The notes: a model not told the origin generated them from the letters alone. A stretch of 64,000 nt of DNA from Dryocosmus kuriphilus (GCA_038277395.1 CM076192.1:193815647-193879646); one strand, 5' to 3'; positions 33,100 through 43,780 are shown, counted from the stretch's first letter. Program-made: numbers and translations.

Positions 33100-33323
33100 G
33101 CCCCTCGGTGATCCTTCTGTGGAGTGCTGGAGGAAGCACACCGGGTGCTCCGCGGGGTGGGCTACCTTTCAAGGGCCAACCACAAGCTACCGTCGCAGCC
33201 AACGACCAACCACTGTCGCCAACGCTGCCATCGAGCAGCCAGCGATCGCCGTCGGTGTCCCCGACCAATCAGGAACTGACGACGCCAGCACCAGCCAATG
33301 GCGGTCAAACACGTACCATACCA
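33100..33323 (+). CDS. Candidate internal exon, Ser/Pro/Thr-rich protein
   Basis: The segment is GC-rich compared with its surroundings and has strong third-position G/C bias in one frame: WSAGGSTPGAPRGGLPFKGQ, then PQATVAANDQPLSPTLPSSS, then SPTNQELTTPAPANGGQTRT. An acceptor-like CATCTTCAG precedes 33100 and a donor CCA/GTAAGA follows at 33324. The composition is that of a disordered region of a nuclear or signalling protein; I cannot name the gene. Downstream sequence to 33550 is also GC-rich but broken into several frames. The exon call rests on composition and splice signals only. Confidence 0.35.
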
Positions 33324-35034
33324 GTAAGACGTTGTGTAACATCATTACCCGGGATTTCCAACCATGACGAACCATGAATCTCCACCACGCCATTGACCAG
33401 ACGACCCTCACCACCGTCTTCCAATGCCATCTGCGGTTTATGCTCCGTCTACGCCGGAGCGCGAATGCCCGGACAACAAAGGTGAGGCGAGTGCTATTTT
33501 TGTCTTATGAGAAAGAGGAAAAGAAGGCCCTCGTCTCTCCTATTCGACCCACTTAAAACCTGGAATCCAACGGAACACCGACGAACACGACTTCGTGCTG
33601 AGGAAATATTTCTCGTCCATGCAGACTCCGTACTCCGCATAATTCCACGAGAGGAAAGTTTCTGACAGCTACCCAGATTAGAACGCCCATACAAAGGACA
33701 ATTCAACTATTTTTTATACAAAAATTATGTTTTTTGATTCAAGTGAACTACAAATCATTTAAGTTTCACCTGTTACATCTATGGTTGAAAAGTTGAAAAT
33801 TCATCTATTTTGAATGAAAATCAAATTTTCATTGTCAGAAATTCGTTTCTTTAGTTCATAACTCGACTAGTTTTTCTGAAAAATAATATTCTTTGTTTCG
33901 CAAGTCAACTATTATGTTTCTGGATAAGCCCTCATCTTTGTGTGTAAGAATTAACATTTTTAGTTAACTCATTAAAACGTGTTGTGGAATATTCAGCAAT
34001 TTTGTTACGAATTCGTTTCTAGTTGAAAACTAGTCATTCTGTTGTAGAAAGTTCACCTTTTTGGGGTCAGTATTGAACTTTTTTATCAAAAACTCCTCTT
34101 TTTGGATTAATACTTCAACTATTTATGCTTGTATATTTTGTTAAAAATTTGTGTGTTTCAGTTGAAAATTAAAATATTCCTATTTTATTCAAATATGTCT
34201 CTCTTAGTTAAAATTAAAATATTTAGTTGAAAGTTCATGTCTCTCTTTCTGAAAATTTGAAAAAAAATTTAAATTAGAAATTTAAATACTTTGGTTGAAA
34301 TTTCAACTGCTACATTTTTCTGGAAATGTTGGGAACTTAACTATTTTTCGTTTAAAGCTAAATTTTTCTTTCAAATTTACCTGTTCCAATTTTCATGAAT
34401 TTTTTTTATTTGGTTCAAAATTTATCTTCCATTTTTAGTTCAATTTTTTACCATTGGTTAAAAATTATACTATTAGATTTTTTTTGAATATTCGTCTTTT
34501 TTCGGTTGAAAATACAACGAGTTCGTGAAAAACTCATAGCGTTTGTCTGAAAACAACACCCTTGCATTTTTGGTCTAAAATTGTTTCCTTTTCCGTAAAA
34601 AATTCAACTAGTTTGGGAAAAATTTGCATTCATTTAAAAATTTAGGAACTTCTTTTAAAATTCATCCTAGTTTTTGAAAATATAACTAGCTTTAACTGTA
34701 ACTTCATTTATTTGTTTGAAGACATTATGCAGAGGAAGTAATGCGAAGTATTGGATCCAGTAGGTTTTACGCGAATAAGTATTGGAAATCCAAACCTTTC
34801 TTTTGAAAAAAGCGTCAAGTCCAAAACTTACCAATACTTCATTTCCATAAGAGACGTATCCTTTCATTAGTGACGGATTCGAAAACTTTGATTCAAAGTT
34901 AATTTTCTATCCAATTTCAGAATAAAGAAAAGCTCATCGTTTTTTTTTTTTGTTGTTAAAATTTTTAAACACTGCCATTTAGTTAATACTGCCCCATAAA
35001 ATATGCCCTGATAATATTTTCGTTTTAGATTGTA
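33324..35034. other. Non-coding stretch with degenerate TTGAAAATTCAAC-type words
   Basis: After the candidate exon, 33700-34700 consists of loosely repeated words such as GTTGAAAATT, TTCAACTATTTTT and AAAATTTG every 30-45 bases, an old simple-sequence landscape also visible at 14080-14780. No coding region is seen. Confidence 0.45.
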
Positions 35035-35192
35035 TTACAGTTTTAAATTACCCGCCGTACTAGGTAGTGAATGTGTGTCTATTTGAGGGTGAATATAAAA
35101 CCCTTTCCAATATTTTGACTTAGGTTTTTCATTAGAGTCTAACACGAGATCATTATCCTGTAGTTCGTAGCATTCTTCCTCACCACCTGATC
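35035..35192 (-). CDS. Candidate terminal exon A (minus strand)
   Basis: On the minus strand a strong acceptor ATTTTCTTACAG ends at 35193. The exon then reads, after a two-base split codon, SGGEEECYELQDNDLVLDSN, then EKPKSKYWKGFYIHPQIDTH, then SLPSTAGNLKL, and stops at TAA 35037-35035 (51 codons). The acidic start and the frame length are well above chance for AT-rich DNA. Three more segments at 49322, 49519 and 52671 have the same acceptor motif and the same phase (two bases completing a codon), which suggests a set of duplicated or alternative last exons of a minus-strand gene. The protein is not recognised. Confidence 0.45.
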
Positions 35193-35239
35193 CTGTAAGA
35201 AAATTAAAATCATTATTTATTAAAACATTTTGAAAAAAG

Positions 35240-35421
35240 GTTCGCTTAGATATATTAAATTGTACTTAATTGCGATTCTATTAATTATTATTTGCCAAGA
35301 AGCCCATGGGAAAGGTTTTTTTGCACACGGGGCATCGAAATTGATGCGGCTGATATCCAGAACGAAACAGATGGGGTGTCAGAAAAAATGTCAATGAGCC
35401 TTTTATAGAGGGTAGAAATAA
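35240..35421. repeat. Direct repeat shared with 48475-48660
   Basis: TATTAAATTGTACTTAATTG and TGGTGTCAGAAAAAATGTCA-type words match 48484-48660 in the same orientation, in contrast to the inverted material in between. It adjoins exon A, so this looks like a duplicated intron segment now separated by the inserted composite structure. Confidence 0.6.
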
Positions 35422-36130
35422 CCTTACGTCGGTAATTCAGATTCCATCCGGGGGGGGGGGGGGGATTGCCCTTAATCGCTCATTCTACGTAATTCCAAAC
35501 GCCACCACTAGATGGCACACTGTCACTGTTGGTAATGCGGATTCTTAATGGTCAACAAATGGCGCCAAATTAGAATTGTTTTAAAATTTAATAAATAGAA
35601 TAAGTAAATAAAATAAAATAAAATACAGTAAACAGTAATAAAATAAATAAAAGAAGTGAAAAGAGTAAAATGAATAAAATAAACAAATAAATGAAATAAA
35701 TAAAATAAATAAAACAATTAATGTCATTAAGTCAATAAAAATTAACTCCAGTCCATGGAAACGAACCCTTGGCCACCGTATCGAAAGCCCGATGTGCTAA
35801 CCACTACGCAAACCACGGAGTTCGTGATGAGTTACAAGCAGTTATCTGACCACGTTACTGCCTCACCGCTAACGCTCAAGTCAGTCTTCGGGGTGGTGGA
35901 AAGAGGCAGCCAAGTGACGCATACCAAGTAACACATTGCAGAATAAAATGAATAAAATAAATGAAAGAAGATGAAATAAAATTGAGCCGAATTAAATAAA
36001 ATAAAAATAAAAGAAAATAAAATAAATGAAAGCAAAATAATGTAGAAAATGTCAATAAAAATCTTTTATGCACTAGTATATAGATCGGTTCGAATAAAGT
36101 GCAGTCCTAGCCTCAATAAAACAGATTTAA
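35422..36130 (-). mobile_element. tRNA-headed SINE-like element, inverted copy 1
   Basis: The outer end reads CCTTACGTCGGTAATTCAGA; its partner at 48360 reads, on the minus strand, CCTACGTCGGTAATGCAGA. Inside are a block with ACACTGTCACTGTTGG, an A-rich tail region, the tRNA-like head (35746-35819, minus strand), and GCCAAGTGACGCATACCAAG. The same blocks occur in reverse orientation at 47505-48360. A 15-base G run lies at 35450-35464. Confidence 0.55.
35746..35819 (-). tRNA. tRNA-like head of SINE-like copy 1 (degenerate)
   Basis: On the minus strand: CCGTGGTTTGCGTAGTGGTT with an A-box-like TTTGCGTAGTGG, an anticodon loop region CGGGCTTTCGA, and a B-box-like GGTTCGTTTCC. Stems are only partly closed, so it is a relic and not a functional tRNA. 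Confidence 0.45.
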
Positions 36131-37376
36131 ATATAAGTAGTAGTTCGTAAGAAAGAGAATTGGCACGCACAAAGGTGAATATATGAAATAAATAAAATAA
36201 ATGAAATAAATGAAGTGAGTGGAATAAATAACATAAATAGAATAAATAAAATAAAAGGAAAACAAAACAAAATAAATAATATAAATGAAATAAATAAAAT
36301 AAATAAGATAATTAAAATAAAAGGAAAATAAAATAAAGTAAACAAAGTAAAACAAGATGCAATAAAGAAATAAAATTTAAGAAAAAACAAAATGAAATAA
36401 AAAAGAATGAATGAAATAAGTAAAATAAATAAGTCAGTATTTTACCTTACCGACCCTGACCACCAACCTTATATGAAATAAATAAAGTTAATAATATAAA
36501 TATAATGAGTAAAATAAATAAAAAAATAAAATAAACGGAATAAATAAAACAAATAAAATAAATAAAACAAGACGAAATAAAATAAAAAAGAGTTAATAAG
36601 ATAAGTAAGATAAATATGTCAGGATTCTACCTTACCGTACCCAAGCCACAGCCATACACAGAATAAATAAAATAAATTACAAAATTAAAATGTTTAAAGT
36701 CAATAAGATACATAAAATAACTGAAATAAATAAACAAAAAGAGAAGAAAATAAAGTGAAACAAAATAAAATAAAAAAATAAGAAAATAAAAGAAACTAAA
36801 GTAAATAAAATAATATAAAATAAATATAGTAAAATAAATCAATAAACTAAGAGGAAAATAAAATCAGATAGAATAGAACAAAATAAAATAAAGTAAAATA
36901 AAATGGAATAAAATGAAACATAATGAAAAAATAAAATATAATGGAGTAGAATAGAATAAAATACAGAAAAAACGAAATAAAAATGCAGATTTTTGGTAGG
37001 AGAGTAGCCGCGGTCAATATGTCAGGGATATACATTACCTTAATTTTCGATCTACCCTGCCACCCTCAGCTAGAATCTTTTAACATGATGTAGGTTGCTT
37101 GGAGGGGATATTCTTAAATTCTAACATACATTTGTATGCAGCAATAAATGGTGGTGGCTTTTTTAATCTCTATACGGGAAACCATCCGCGCATGCCTCAG
37201 TTACCGACGCCGGTGTTTGCCCCGGTTAGCATCACTCACAGTCCCTTCTTGAAATTATAATATATCAAACTCTTCTTTTCTAAAATACATTTTCTATTAA
37301 CTCTTATCGCATAGCTGCCCTCAAAGTGACTTAGTTAGAATTAAAAAATTTTTAAGTGAGAAAGTTGAGACAATTC

Positions 37377-37378
<2 letters not shown>

Positions 37379-37436
<58 letters not shown>
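37379..37436. repeat. Homopolymer of 58 C on the plus strand
   Basis: Uninterrupted C run, the mirror of the G run at 16069. It lies between the satellite-like tracts and AT-rich sequence. True length may be affected by assembly. Confidence 0.85.
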
Positions 37437-37437
<1 letters not shown>

Positions 37438-37620
37438 CCATCACTCTAACATTATGCTTCTCTAAGAATCTTGAATTTAGATTACGTAAATAAAATAAAT
37501 AAAATTAATAAAATAAATAAAATATATAAAATAAATAAAATAAAAAAAAAAAATAAAATAAATAAAATAAAAAGAATAAATAAAATAAGTAAAATAAATC
37601 AAATAAATCAAATATTTGAA

Positions 37621-38244
37621 GAAAACTTAAAGAGAGTCGCATAAATTCACCGCGATTTGGACAGAAGTGTGCTGCGCATATATTCTCTAACCACGCTAAC
37701 TCCACTGCGCCCTTTCGGATCGCACACTCCCGGCCTTTTGCCTTAGCTAATCTCATTTCTTGTAATTTTAAAACTTCAGAATGCCAGTGAGTCGCCGCAC
37801 AGGCAAACTTCTCTTTTTTGAATCGTGCGCTGACGTTGAGCTGAGATCCACGGAAAGCTACATTAGCGAGGGCTTTTTAATAAAAAACTATTTCTGTTTT
37901 CGGGACCTACGTTTAAAAACTATCAACGAAATCAGACCAGGTATATGGGATTGGGGGGGCACCTGTTCTTGTTCCCCGGGTCTCAGAACCCGGGGTCAGA
38001 ACAAAATATTTAGCAGTTCCCAATATTGCTGGAAAAATCTGAGATACGACATTGCTATTAAAATCAACAGTAAAAAGTAACATGCCCATAAAATTAAAAT
38101 CCAGTAAGTGTTGAACTCAAAATATCGATATCATTAGGTAGCTTGAAATGTCAATCGTTATGAATATCAGTTCAGCTACGGGAACGCGATTCTAAAAGGG
38201 AAAGATAAAAGTACTCAAAAGAACCCAAAATTAAATAATGTTAC
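37621..38244. other. Non-coding stretch left of the palindrome
   Basis: Includes a palindromic CCCCGGGTCTCAGAACCCGGGG near 37975-37996. No supported gene; short frames on both strands are unconvincing. Confidence 0.4.
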
Positions 38245-38439
38245 AACCTGCAAGAGCCTTCCTGGCAGAAATACGGCGAAACTCTTCTCCAGTTCTGCTA
38301 TAATCCTGACACCATATTTCGCCTGGACTCTGTAGATGTTCGTCGCAATATACGTCTCATTGAAAGTGAACTCAGACACGGGCTTCGTGGGTAGGAAGCT
38401 CTCCATACGTCCAAACGAATTAAGTTGCGTTAGATCCAT
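38245..38439 (-). pseudogene. Small OB-fold-like protein, left arm (truncated)
   Basis: ATG 38439 starts MDLTQLNSFGRMESFLPTKP. VSEFTFNETYIATNIYRVQA and KYGVRIIAELEKSFAVFLPG follow, a pattern of short beta strands that I associate with single-strand DNA-binding OB-fold proteins of these elements; the fold is inference. After PGRLL the sequence departs from the right-arm copy, so the C-terminal third is lost at the palindrome edge. Function, if any, would be DNA replication of the parental element. Confidence 0.45.
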
Positions 38440-38989
38440 TTTGCTGTTCTTAATTGGAAAGGAATACTTGTTACAAGGTTGCGATGGTGAAGCGTTGAAG
38501 GTACTGATGTCGATTCCACAGAATTCGGAGATGCTAGAATGAAGCAATTGTTCCGGAGACCCTACTTTTAAAGGGCGATACACTCACCTATCTCGAACGT
38601 AGATTCCCCACCTACCTCGAACATCGATTCAGCGCCTGCGTAAAGAACTAAAGTGGCTTTCACTGAAATCGAACTTGGAGCTAATTTAAAAATTAAAATT
38701 AAAATTGAACTTAATTTATCTTAAAACCAATTCAATATTCTTATTTAGGGTGATTAATTTTAATTAATTACTTAAAATAACTAATTAATAGGAGAGGTAT
38801 GTTAGACATAAAATTCTCACTTTTGTTCCGCTAAAATAACATTTATTCATAAAATCTTGAACAAATTTTTATAAAATACAGTCTAAATTATTATAATATT
38901 ATTACTAGTATCTACTTTATCTAAAATATTTGGAGTATGGTTAAGTGTAAGCCGATGTGAATGATTTAGGATCCAAGTTTTGAGGACCA
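38440..38989. other. Spacer between the two cassette genes, left arm
   Basis: Mirrors 43781-44330. Contains a CTTTAAAAGTAGG-type TATA-like word (minus strand, about 38574) upstream of the OB-fold-like gene and TAATTAATTA-rich sequence. A plus-strand frame at 38336-38542 is antisense to the gene. Confidence 0.5.
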
Positions 38990-39430
38990 TCACATTCTGT
39001 ACTGCACAAATGCTTGTATGTAAAGTGTGACGAGTACATGAAACATGGCAGATTCCTTGGTTATTTTCCTTAATGAAGGGTAATCAAATTCATCCAAATC
39101 TTGAATATTAATGATAAGCTTTTCAAGACTTCTTTTCTTCTGTACCGCTTTAACATAGATTGCCTGATAACCTGCTAATTTTTCTTTAAGTATGTTTCTA
39201 ACTTCTTCGTAGGGTGTATTTCCAGCATTCCACTCAATTCCATGGTAATTGAACATAAGCCATAGATTGTCACTCTTATATCTTCCTGGTAGTGAATTCC
39301 AGCCGCAGGGTGATTCGAAGAGGAAGACTAGTTTTTGAGCATCTTCCTGGAGAATTAGTATGGCCAACTTCTTGAAGACAAAGTCGTTGTAGGATCTCTT
39401 GAAGCCTTGGTTGTCCACGATAAACTCCCT
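38990..39430 (-). pseudogene. RNase H-fold-like protein, left arm (start codon lost)
   Basis: The frame is open but the ATG found in the right arm is AGG here (39430-39428), followed by GAGTTTATCGTGGACAACCA. It continues QGFKRSYNDFVFKKLAILIL, LVFLFESPCGWNSLPGRYKS, LWLMFNYHGIEWNAGNTPYE, then KKRSLEKLIINIQDLDEF. Relative to the right arm, the DIQGF motif reads DNQGF and KELAI reads KKLAI, both at positions likely to matter in an RNase H-type fold. The C-terminal metal-binding-like tail of the 7.1 kb copy is not recognisable. Transcription signals remain upstream. Confidence 0.5.
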
Positions 39431-39439
39431 CTTGAAAGG

Positions 39440-39476
39440 AACTGATTTTTTTTCAGCCAGAAGGCGCTTTTTTATA
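39440..39476 (-). promoter_or_regulatory. TATA box and initiator, left arm
   Basis: TATAAAAAAG begins at 39476 on the minus strand and TCAGTT at 39445-39440, with A(+1) at 39443, 33 bases from the box. It mirrors the right arm and retains both elements although the start codon is gone. Confidence 0.7.
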
Positions 39477-39649
39477 CTCTTTTGTCAAACCTTCACCACT
39501 TGATATTTCCCACACCACTACCTTCCAATAGATAAATATCGAAAAGCTTGACTTTTGAAATTGCTTCTAAGTAATTAATTCAATATTTCTTATTTGACTT
39601 TAGTGTAAATAGTTCTATTGCCCATCTCGGTGCATGACCCTTCTCACAG

Positions 39650-41160
39650 ATTGTTTATACAAACCGAGGAAGAGGAGCAGGAGAAGAAGGTGGAGGGGAA
39701 GGGGGAGGAGAAGGAGGAGGCTTAACATGATATTAATATTACTTTTTAACGTTACTTTAAATATGCTTTAACATCAGTTTAACATTACTTGATGATAAGG
39801 AGGAGTTCGAGGATTAAGAGGAGGTTTAACACTTCTTTAAGATTAAACTAACATTAATTTAACATTAGTTTAACATTACCTTAACATTACATTAACACTA
39901 CTTGAATATTAGTTTAGCTTTAGTTTAACGTTACCCTAACATTACCTTACCTATACCTTAAAGTTAGTTTAGCATTAGTTTATCGTTACACTAACATTAC
40001 ATTAGCGCTAGTTTAGCGTTACCTTAACGTTGCTTTAACGTTAGTTTAATGTTACTTTAACATTGCTCGGGGCGGAGGAGGAGGAGGAGGCGGAGGATGA
40101 GGAGTTATAACATTACTTTAAAATTATACTAACATTTCTCTAACATTAGTTTAACATTACTTTAACATTATTTTAAAATTAATTTAACTTCAGCTTAACA
40201 TTACTTTAACATTACATTAACATTACTTTAACGTTAAATTGACAGTACTTTGACGTTACCCTTACATTACTTTCACTATACTTTAACGTTATATTAGCAT
40301 TAGTTTAAAGTTAATTTAACATTACATTAACGTAGCTTGACGTTAGTTTAAAGTTACTCTAACCTTACTTTCACGTTAGTTTAACGTATTTTAACGTAAC
40401 TTTAATGTTAGTGTAACGTTACTTTAACGTTAGTTGAGGAGGACGAGGAGGAGGAGGAGGAGAAAGAGGAGTTTTAACATTAATTTAACGTTAAATTAGC
40501 ATTACTTTAAAATTAGATTAACTTTCCTTTAACATTACTCTAAGTATACATTAACATAATTTAATATTACTTGAGGGGGAGGAGGAGAAACAGAATAAGG
40601 AGTAGGAGGAGGTTTAACATTAATTTAACGTTAGATTATCATTACTTTAATATTAGTTCAACATTTCTTTAAAATTACTTTAACAATAGTTTAACGTTAG
40701 ATTAAAATTAACTGAGGAAGTGGAAGAGGAGATGCAGGGTGAGGGGAGGACGAGGTGTATCATTAATTTAACGTTACATTGGCATTACTTTAACATTAGC
40801 TCAACATTACTTGAGGTGGAGAGGGAGGAGAGGGAGGATAAAGAGGAGGTGGATGAGAAGGTGGAGGGGAAAGAGGAGGAGACGAGAATCATTCTGTATC
40901 TGAAACAAGTGGGTACTGAAATATGTTGTATACAGTTATTTTACACACCATAAATCATATGTTAGGTGTTTCAATAGCTGTGATGATTAGGAGGAGTATG
41001 GTGAGTATGATCATTGCTTAAGAGTTTATTCAAGACTCGATAATTTGGAATATATGAGAAGTAGCCTTGCATAGCAAAGGGTCATGTGTATGAAGATGAT
41101 GAGAGAGGCTTTCAACAAATTAATGAGCTATCGAGTTCCAACTCTAAAAAAGCCCTTAAA
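39650..41160. repeat. TTAACATTAC satellite with GGAGGA clusters, left arm
   Basis: Degenerate words TTAACATTAC, TTTAACGTTA and ACTTTAACATT repeat about every 10-14 bases for 1.2 kb, punctuated every 150-350 bases by AGGAGGAGGAGG-type blocks (39662, 40075, 40437, 40575, 40713, 40813). The reverse complement fills 41930-43110. Confidence 0.8.
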
Positions 41161-41400
41161 ATTTGAAAATCTCAATTTGTGGAATCGATTCATACCATTC
41201 TCCCTGTTCCAGCAGTGAAAACGTTCCCTGAAATTTCAAGAACTACAATTTGTGCAATCAAAATATACCATTCTCCCTGCTACAGCTCCAAAAACGTTTC
41301 CTGAATTTTCAAAATTACAATTCGGGCAGTCAAGTCATACCATTCTCCCTGTTCCAGCTCTAAAAACGTCCACTGAAATTTATTTCCCCAGTTCCAGCTA
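41160..41400. repeat. 75 bp minisatellite at the palindrome centre, left side
   Basis: Three units of the type AAAACGTTCCCTGAAATTTC, ACTACAATTTGTGCAATCAA, ACCATTCTCCCTGTTCCAGC. Mirrored at 41465-41690. Confidence 0.75.
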
Positions 41401-41415
41401 ATAAAAACTGAGGAC

Positions 41416-41464
41416 AGGGCGGGTAGAGACTATGAGCTGGTGCGCGGTCCTCTTCCACCTCAAG
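41416..41464. other. Palindrome spacer
   Basis: 49 bases between GTTCCAGCTAATAAAAACTG (41391) and CAGTTTTTATCAGCTGGAAC (41470), which are near-perfect reverse complements. The spacer is GC-richer (AGGGCGGGTAGAGACTATGA) and not self-complementary. Confidence 0.75.
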
Positions 41465-41690
41465 GTCCTCAGTTTTTATCAGCTGGAACTGGAGAAATAA
41501 ACTCAGGGGACGTTTCTAGATCTGAAACCGGGAGAATGGTATGCTTTGATTGCATAAATTGTAATTTTAAAATTTCAGGGAACGTTTTTAGAGCTGGAAC
41601 AGGGAGAGTGGTAAGATTCGATTGCTCAAATTGTGATTTTCAAATTTTAGGAACTTTTAGAATTGGAACAAGGTGACTTGTTAATTTGGT
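41465..41690. repeat. 75 bp minisatellite at the palindrome centre, right side
   Basis: Reverse-complement counterpart of 41160-41400, with units such as GCTGGAACAGGGAGA, GGTA and AATTTCAGGGAACGTTTTTA. Confidence 0.75.
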
Positions 41691-41929
41691 GAAAGCCTCT
41701 CTCATCATCATCATACACATGATCCTTTGCTACGCAAGATTATTTCTCGTGTCTTTCAAATTATAGAGTTTTGCATAAAGGCTTAAGCAATGATCATCCT
41801 CACCATACTCCTCCTACTCATCACATCTATTGAAACATCTAACATGTGATTTACGGTGTGTAATAATACCTGTATACAACATATTTCAGTACCTACTTGT
41901 GACAGATACAAAATAATTCTTAAAGTATA

Positions 41930-43110
41930 GTTAAAGTAGTGTTAAAGTAATGTTGAACTATTGTTAAAGTAATGTTAACCTAACGCTAAATAACGATAAA
42001 CCTCCTCCTACTCCTCTTCTTGCTCCTCCTCCTCAAGTAATGTTAAACTAACGTTACAGTATACTTAAAGTAATGTTAATGTAATGTTAATGTAATGGTA
42101 AATTAATGATAAACCTCCTCCTACTCCTTATCCTGCTTCTCCTCAGCCTCCTCCTCCTCCTCCTACTCCAGTAATGTTAAACTAACGTTAATGTATAGCC
42201 AAAGTAATGTTAAGGTAAAGATAAACTAATTTTAGAGTGATGTTAATGCAACGTTAAATTAATGTTAAGCTTCCTTTTTCACCTCCTCTGCCTCCTCAAG
42301 TAACGTTAAAGTAACGTTATGCTTACGTTAAAGTTACATTAAACTAACGTTAAGGTAAAGTTAAACTAACGCGAAAGTAATGCTAAAGCAACGTTAAACT
42401 AATGCTAATCTAATGTTAGAGTATTGTCGAAGTAATTTTAAAGTAACGTTAAAGTCCTGTTAATGCAACTTTAAATTAAGGTTAATGTAATGTAAAAATA
42501 ACGTCAAAGCTTCTCGTCCTCTTCCTCCTCCTCCTCATCATCATCATCATCTTCAACAACTAATGTTAAACTAATGTTCAAGTATGGCTAAAGAAATGTT
42601 AAATTAATGTTAAGCTAAATTTAAAGTAATGTTAACGTAATGTTCAAGTAAAGTTAAACTAATGTTAAAGTAATGTTGATGTAATGTTAAAGTAACGCTA
42701 AACCTCCTCCTCCTCCTCCTCCTCCTCCTATACCTCCTCCGCCTCAAGTAATGTGAAAGTAACGTTAAGCTAACGTTAACTTCATTCTAAAATAACATTA
42801 AAGTATGGTCAAAGTAATGTTAAAGTATTGTTAAACTAATTTTAAACTAGTATTCAAGTAATGTTAATGTAATTTTAAGATAATGTTAAACTAATGTTAA
42901 ATTAATATTATTGTAAGGTTAAAGTAATGTTAAACCTTATTCTACTCCTGCTCCTCGTCCTCCTCATTATCAAGTAATTTTAAGCTAGTGTTAAATTATA
43001 TTTAAAGTACTGTTAGTTAAAATTAATGTCATGTTAAACATCCTCCCTCTCTTCCTCCTTCTATTCCTCCTCCTCGTTCTCCTTCTCCTCCACCTCCTCC
43101 TAGGTCAGTA
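41930..43110. repeat. GTAATGTTAA satellite with CTCCTCCTCC clusters, right arm
   Basis: Words such as AAAGTAATGTTAA and TAACGTTAAACTAA repeat; CCTCCTCCTCC blocks lie near 42003, 42115, 42280, 42510, 42705 and 43030. Mirrors the left arm. Confidence 0.8.
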
Positions 43111-43292
43111 TAAAATAGTTGAGAGAAGACTCATGCATCCAGATTGGGCAATAAAATCATTTATACTAAAACCAAATAAGAAATATTGAATTAGTTACTT
43201 AGAAGCAATTTCAAAAGTCAAACATTTCGATATTTATCTGTCGGGAGGTAGTGGCGGGGGGTAATATCGAGGGGTGGGGTTTGACAAAGGAG

Positions 43293-43327
43293 TATAAAAA
43301 AGCGGCCTCCGGCTGAAAAGATCAGTT
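43293..43327 (+). promoter_or_regulatory. TATA box and initiator, right arm
   Basis: TATAAAAA at 43293-43300 and TCAGTT at 43322-43327 (A+1 at 43324) are 31 bases apart, the ideal spacing for an arthropod Pol II core promoter. The leader to ATG 43337 is 13 bases. Sequence between the elements (GCGGCCTCCGGCTGAAAAG) is largely shared with the left arm. Confidence 0.75.
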
Positions 43328-43336
43328 ACCGTCAAG

Positions 43337-43780
43337 ATGGAGTTTATCATAGACATCCAAGGTTTCAAGAGATACAGCGAACTTGTCTTCAAGGAGTTGG
43401 CCATACTACATCTCCAAGAAGATGCTCAACTACTATTCTTCCTCTTCGAAATACTCTGCCGCTGGAATTCGCTACCAGGAAGATACTCGTATAAGAGTGA
43501 CAATCTATGGATTATGTACAATTACAATGGAATTGAGTGGAATGCTGGAGATACACCGTACGAAAAAGTTAGAAACATACTTAAAGAAATATCAGCACGT
43601 GCTCGCACAATCTATCTGAAAGGGCTACGGAAGAAAAGATGGCTTGAACTGTTTATCATTATTAGTATTCAAGACCTGCATGAATTTGAATACCCTTCAT
43701 TGAGGAATATGAGCATGGAATCTGGATTTCATGTACTTGTCACACTTTTCATACCAGCAATTGTGCAGTACAGAATGTGA
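43337..43780 (+). CDS. RNase H-fold-like protein, right arm (intact frame)
   Basis: 147 codons, ATG in good context (CAAGATGG). It begins MEFIIDIQGFKRYSELVFKE, with the hDhQGF and KELAI motifs intact, and continues FFLFEILCRWNSLPGRYSYK, then LWIMYNYNGIEWNAGDTPYE, then ARTIYLKGLRKKRWLELFII and EFEYPSLRNM. The last third (GFHVLVTLFIPAIVQYRM) differs from the C/H-rich ending of the 7.1 kb copy, and the protein is shorter than that copy would have been. It is the only copy of three with an uninterrupted frame and intact promoter, so it could be expressed. An AATAAA lies at 43922. An RNase H-type nuclease fold is inference; no biochemical role is known to me. Confidence 0.55.
   Translation: MEFIIDIQGFKRYSELVFKELAILHLQEDAQLLFFLFEILCRWNSLPGRYSYKSDNLWIMYNYNGIEWNAGDTPYEKVRNILKEISARARTIYLKGLRKKRWLELFIIISIQDLHEFEYPSLRNMSMESGFHVLVTLFIPAIVQYRM

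Larger units (their letters stand above)
35575..37620. repeat. AAATAAAATA-type satellite tracts (left side)
   Basis: Long runs of AAATAAAATA, ATGAAATAAATA and related words, broken by blocks such as TTTACCTTACCGACCCTGACC (36441), TCTACCTTACCGTACCCAAG (36627) and TACATTACCTTAATTTTCG (37029), the last spaced by about 190-400 bases. On the minus strand these are Phe/Tyr/Leu-rich open frames that are not genes. The counterpart on the right side is at 45160-45290 and 47280-48200. Confidence 0.8.

Noticed and set aside
35523..37756. Several Phe/Tyr/Leu-rich minus-strand frames resembling membrane proteins
   Set aside because: They are translations of the ATTTTATTTA-type simple repeat.
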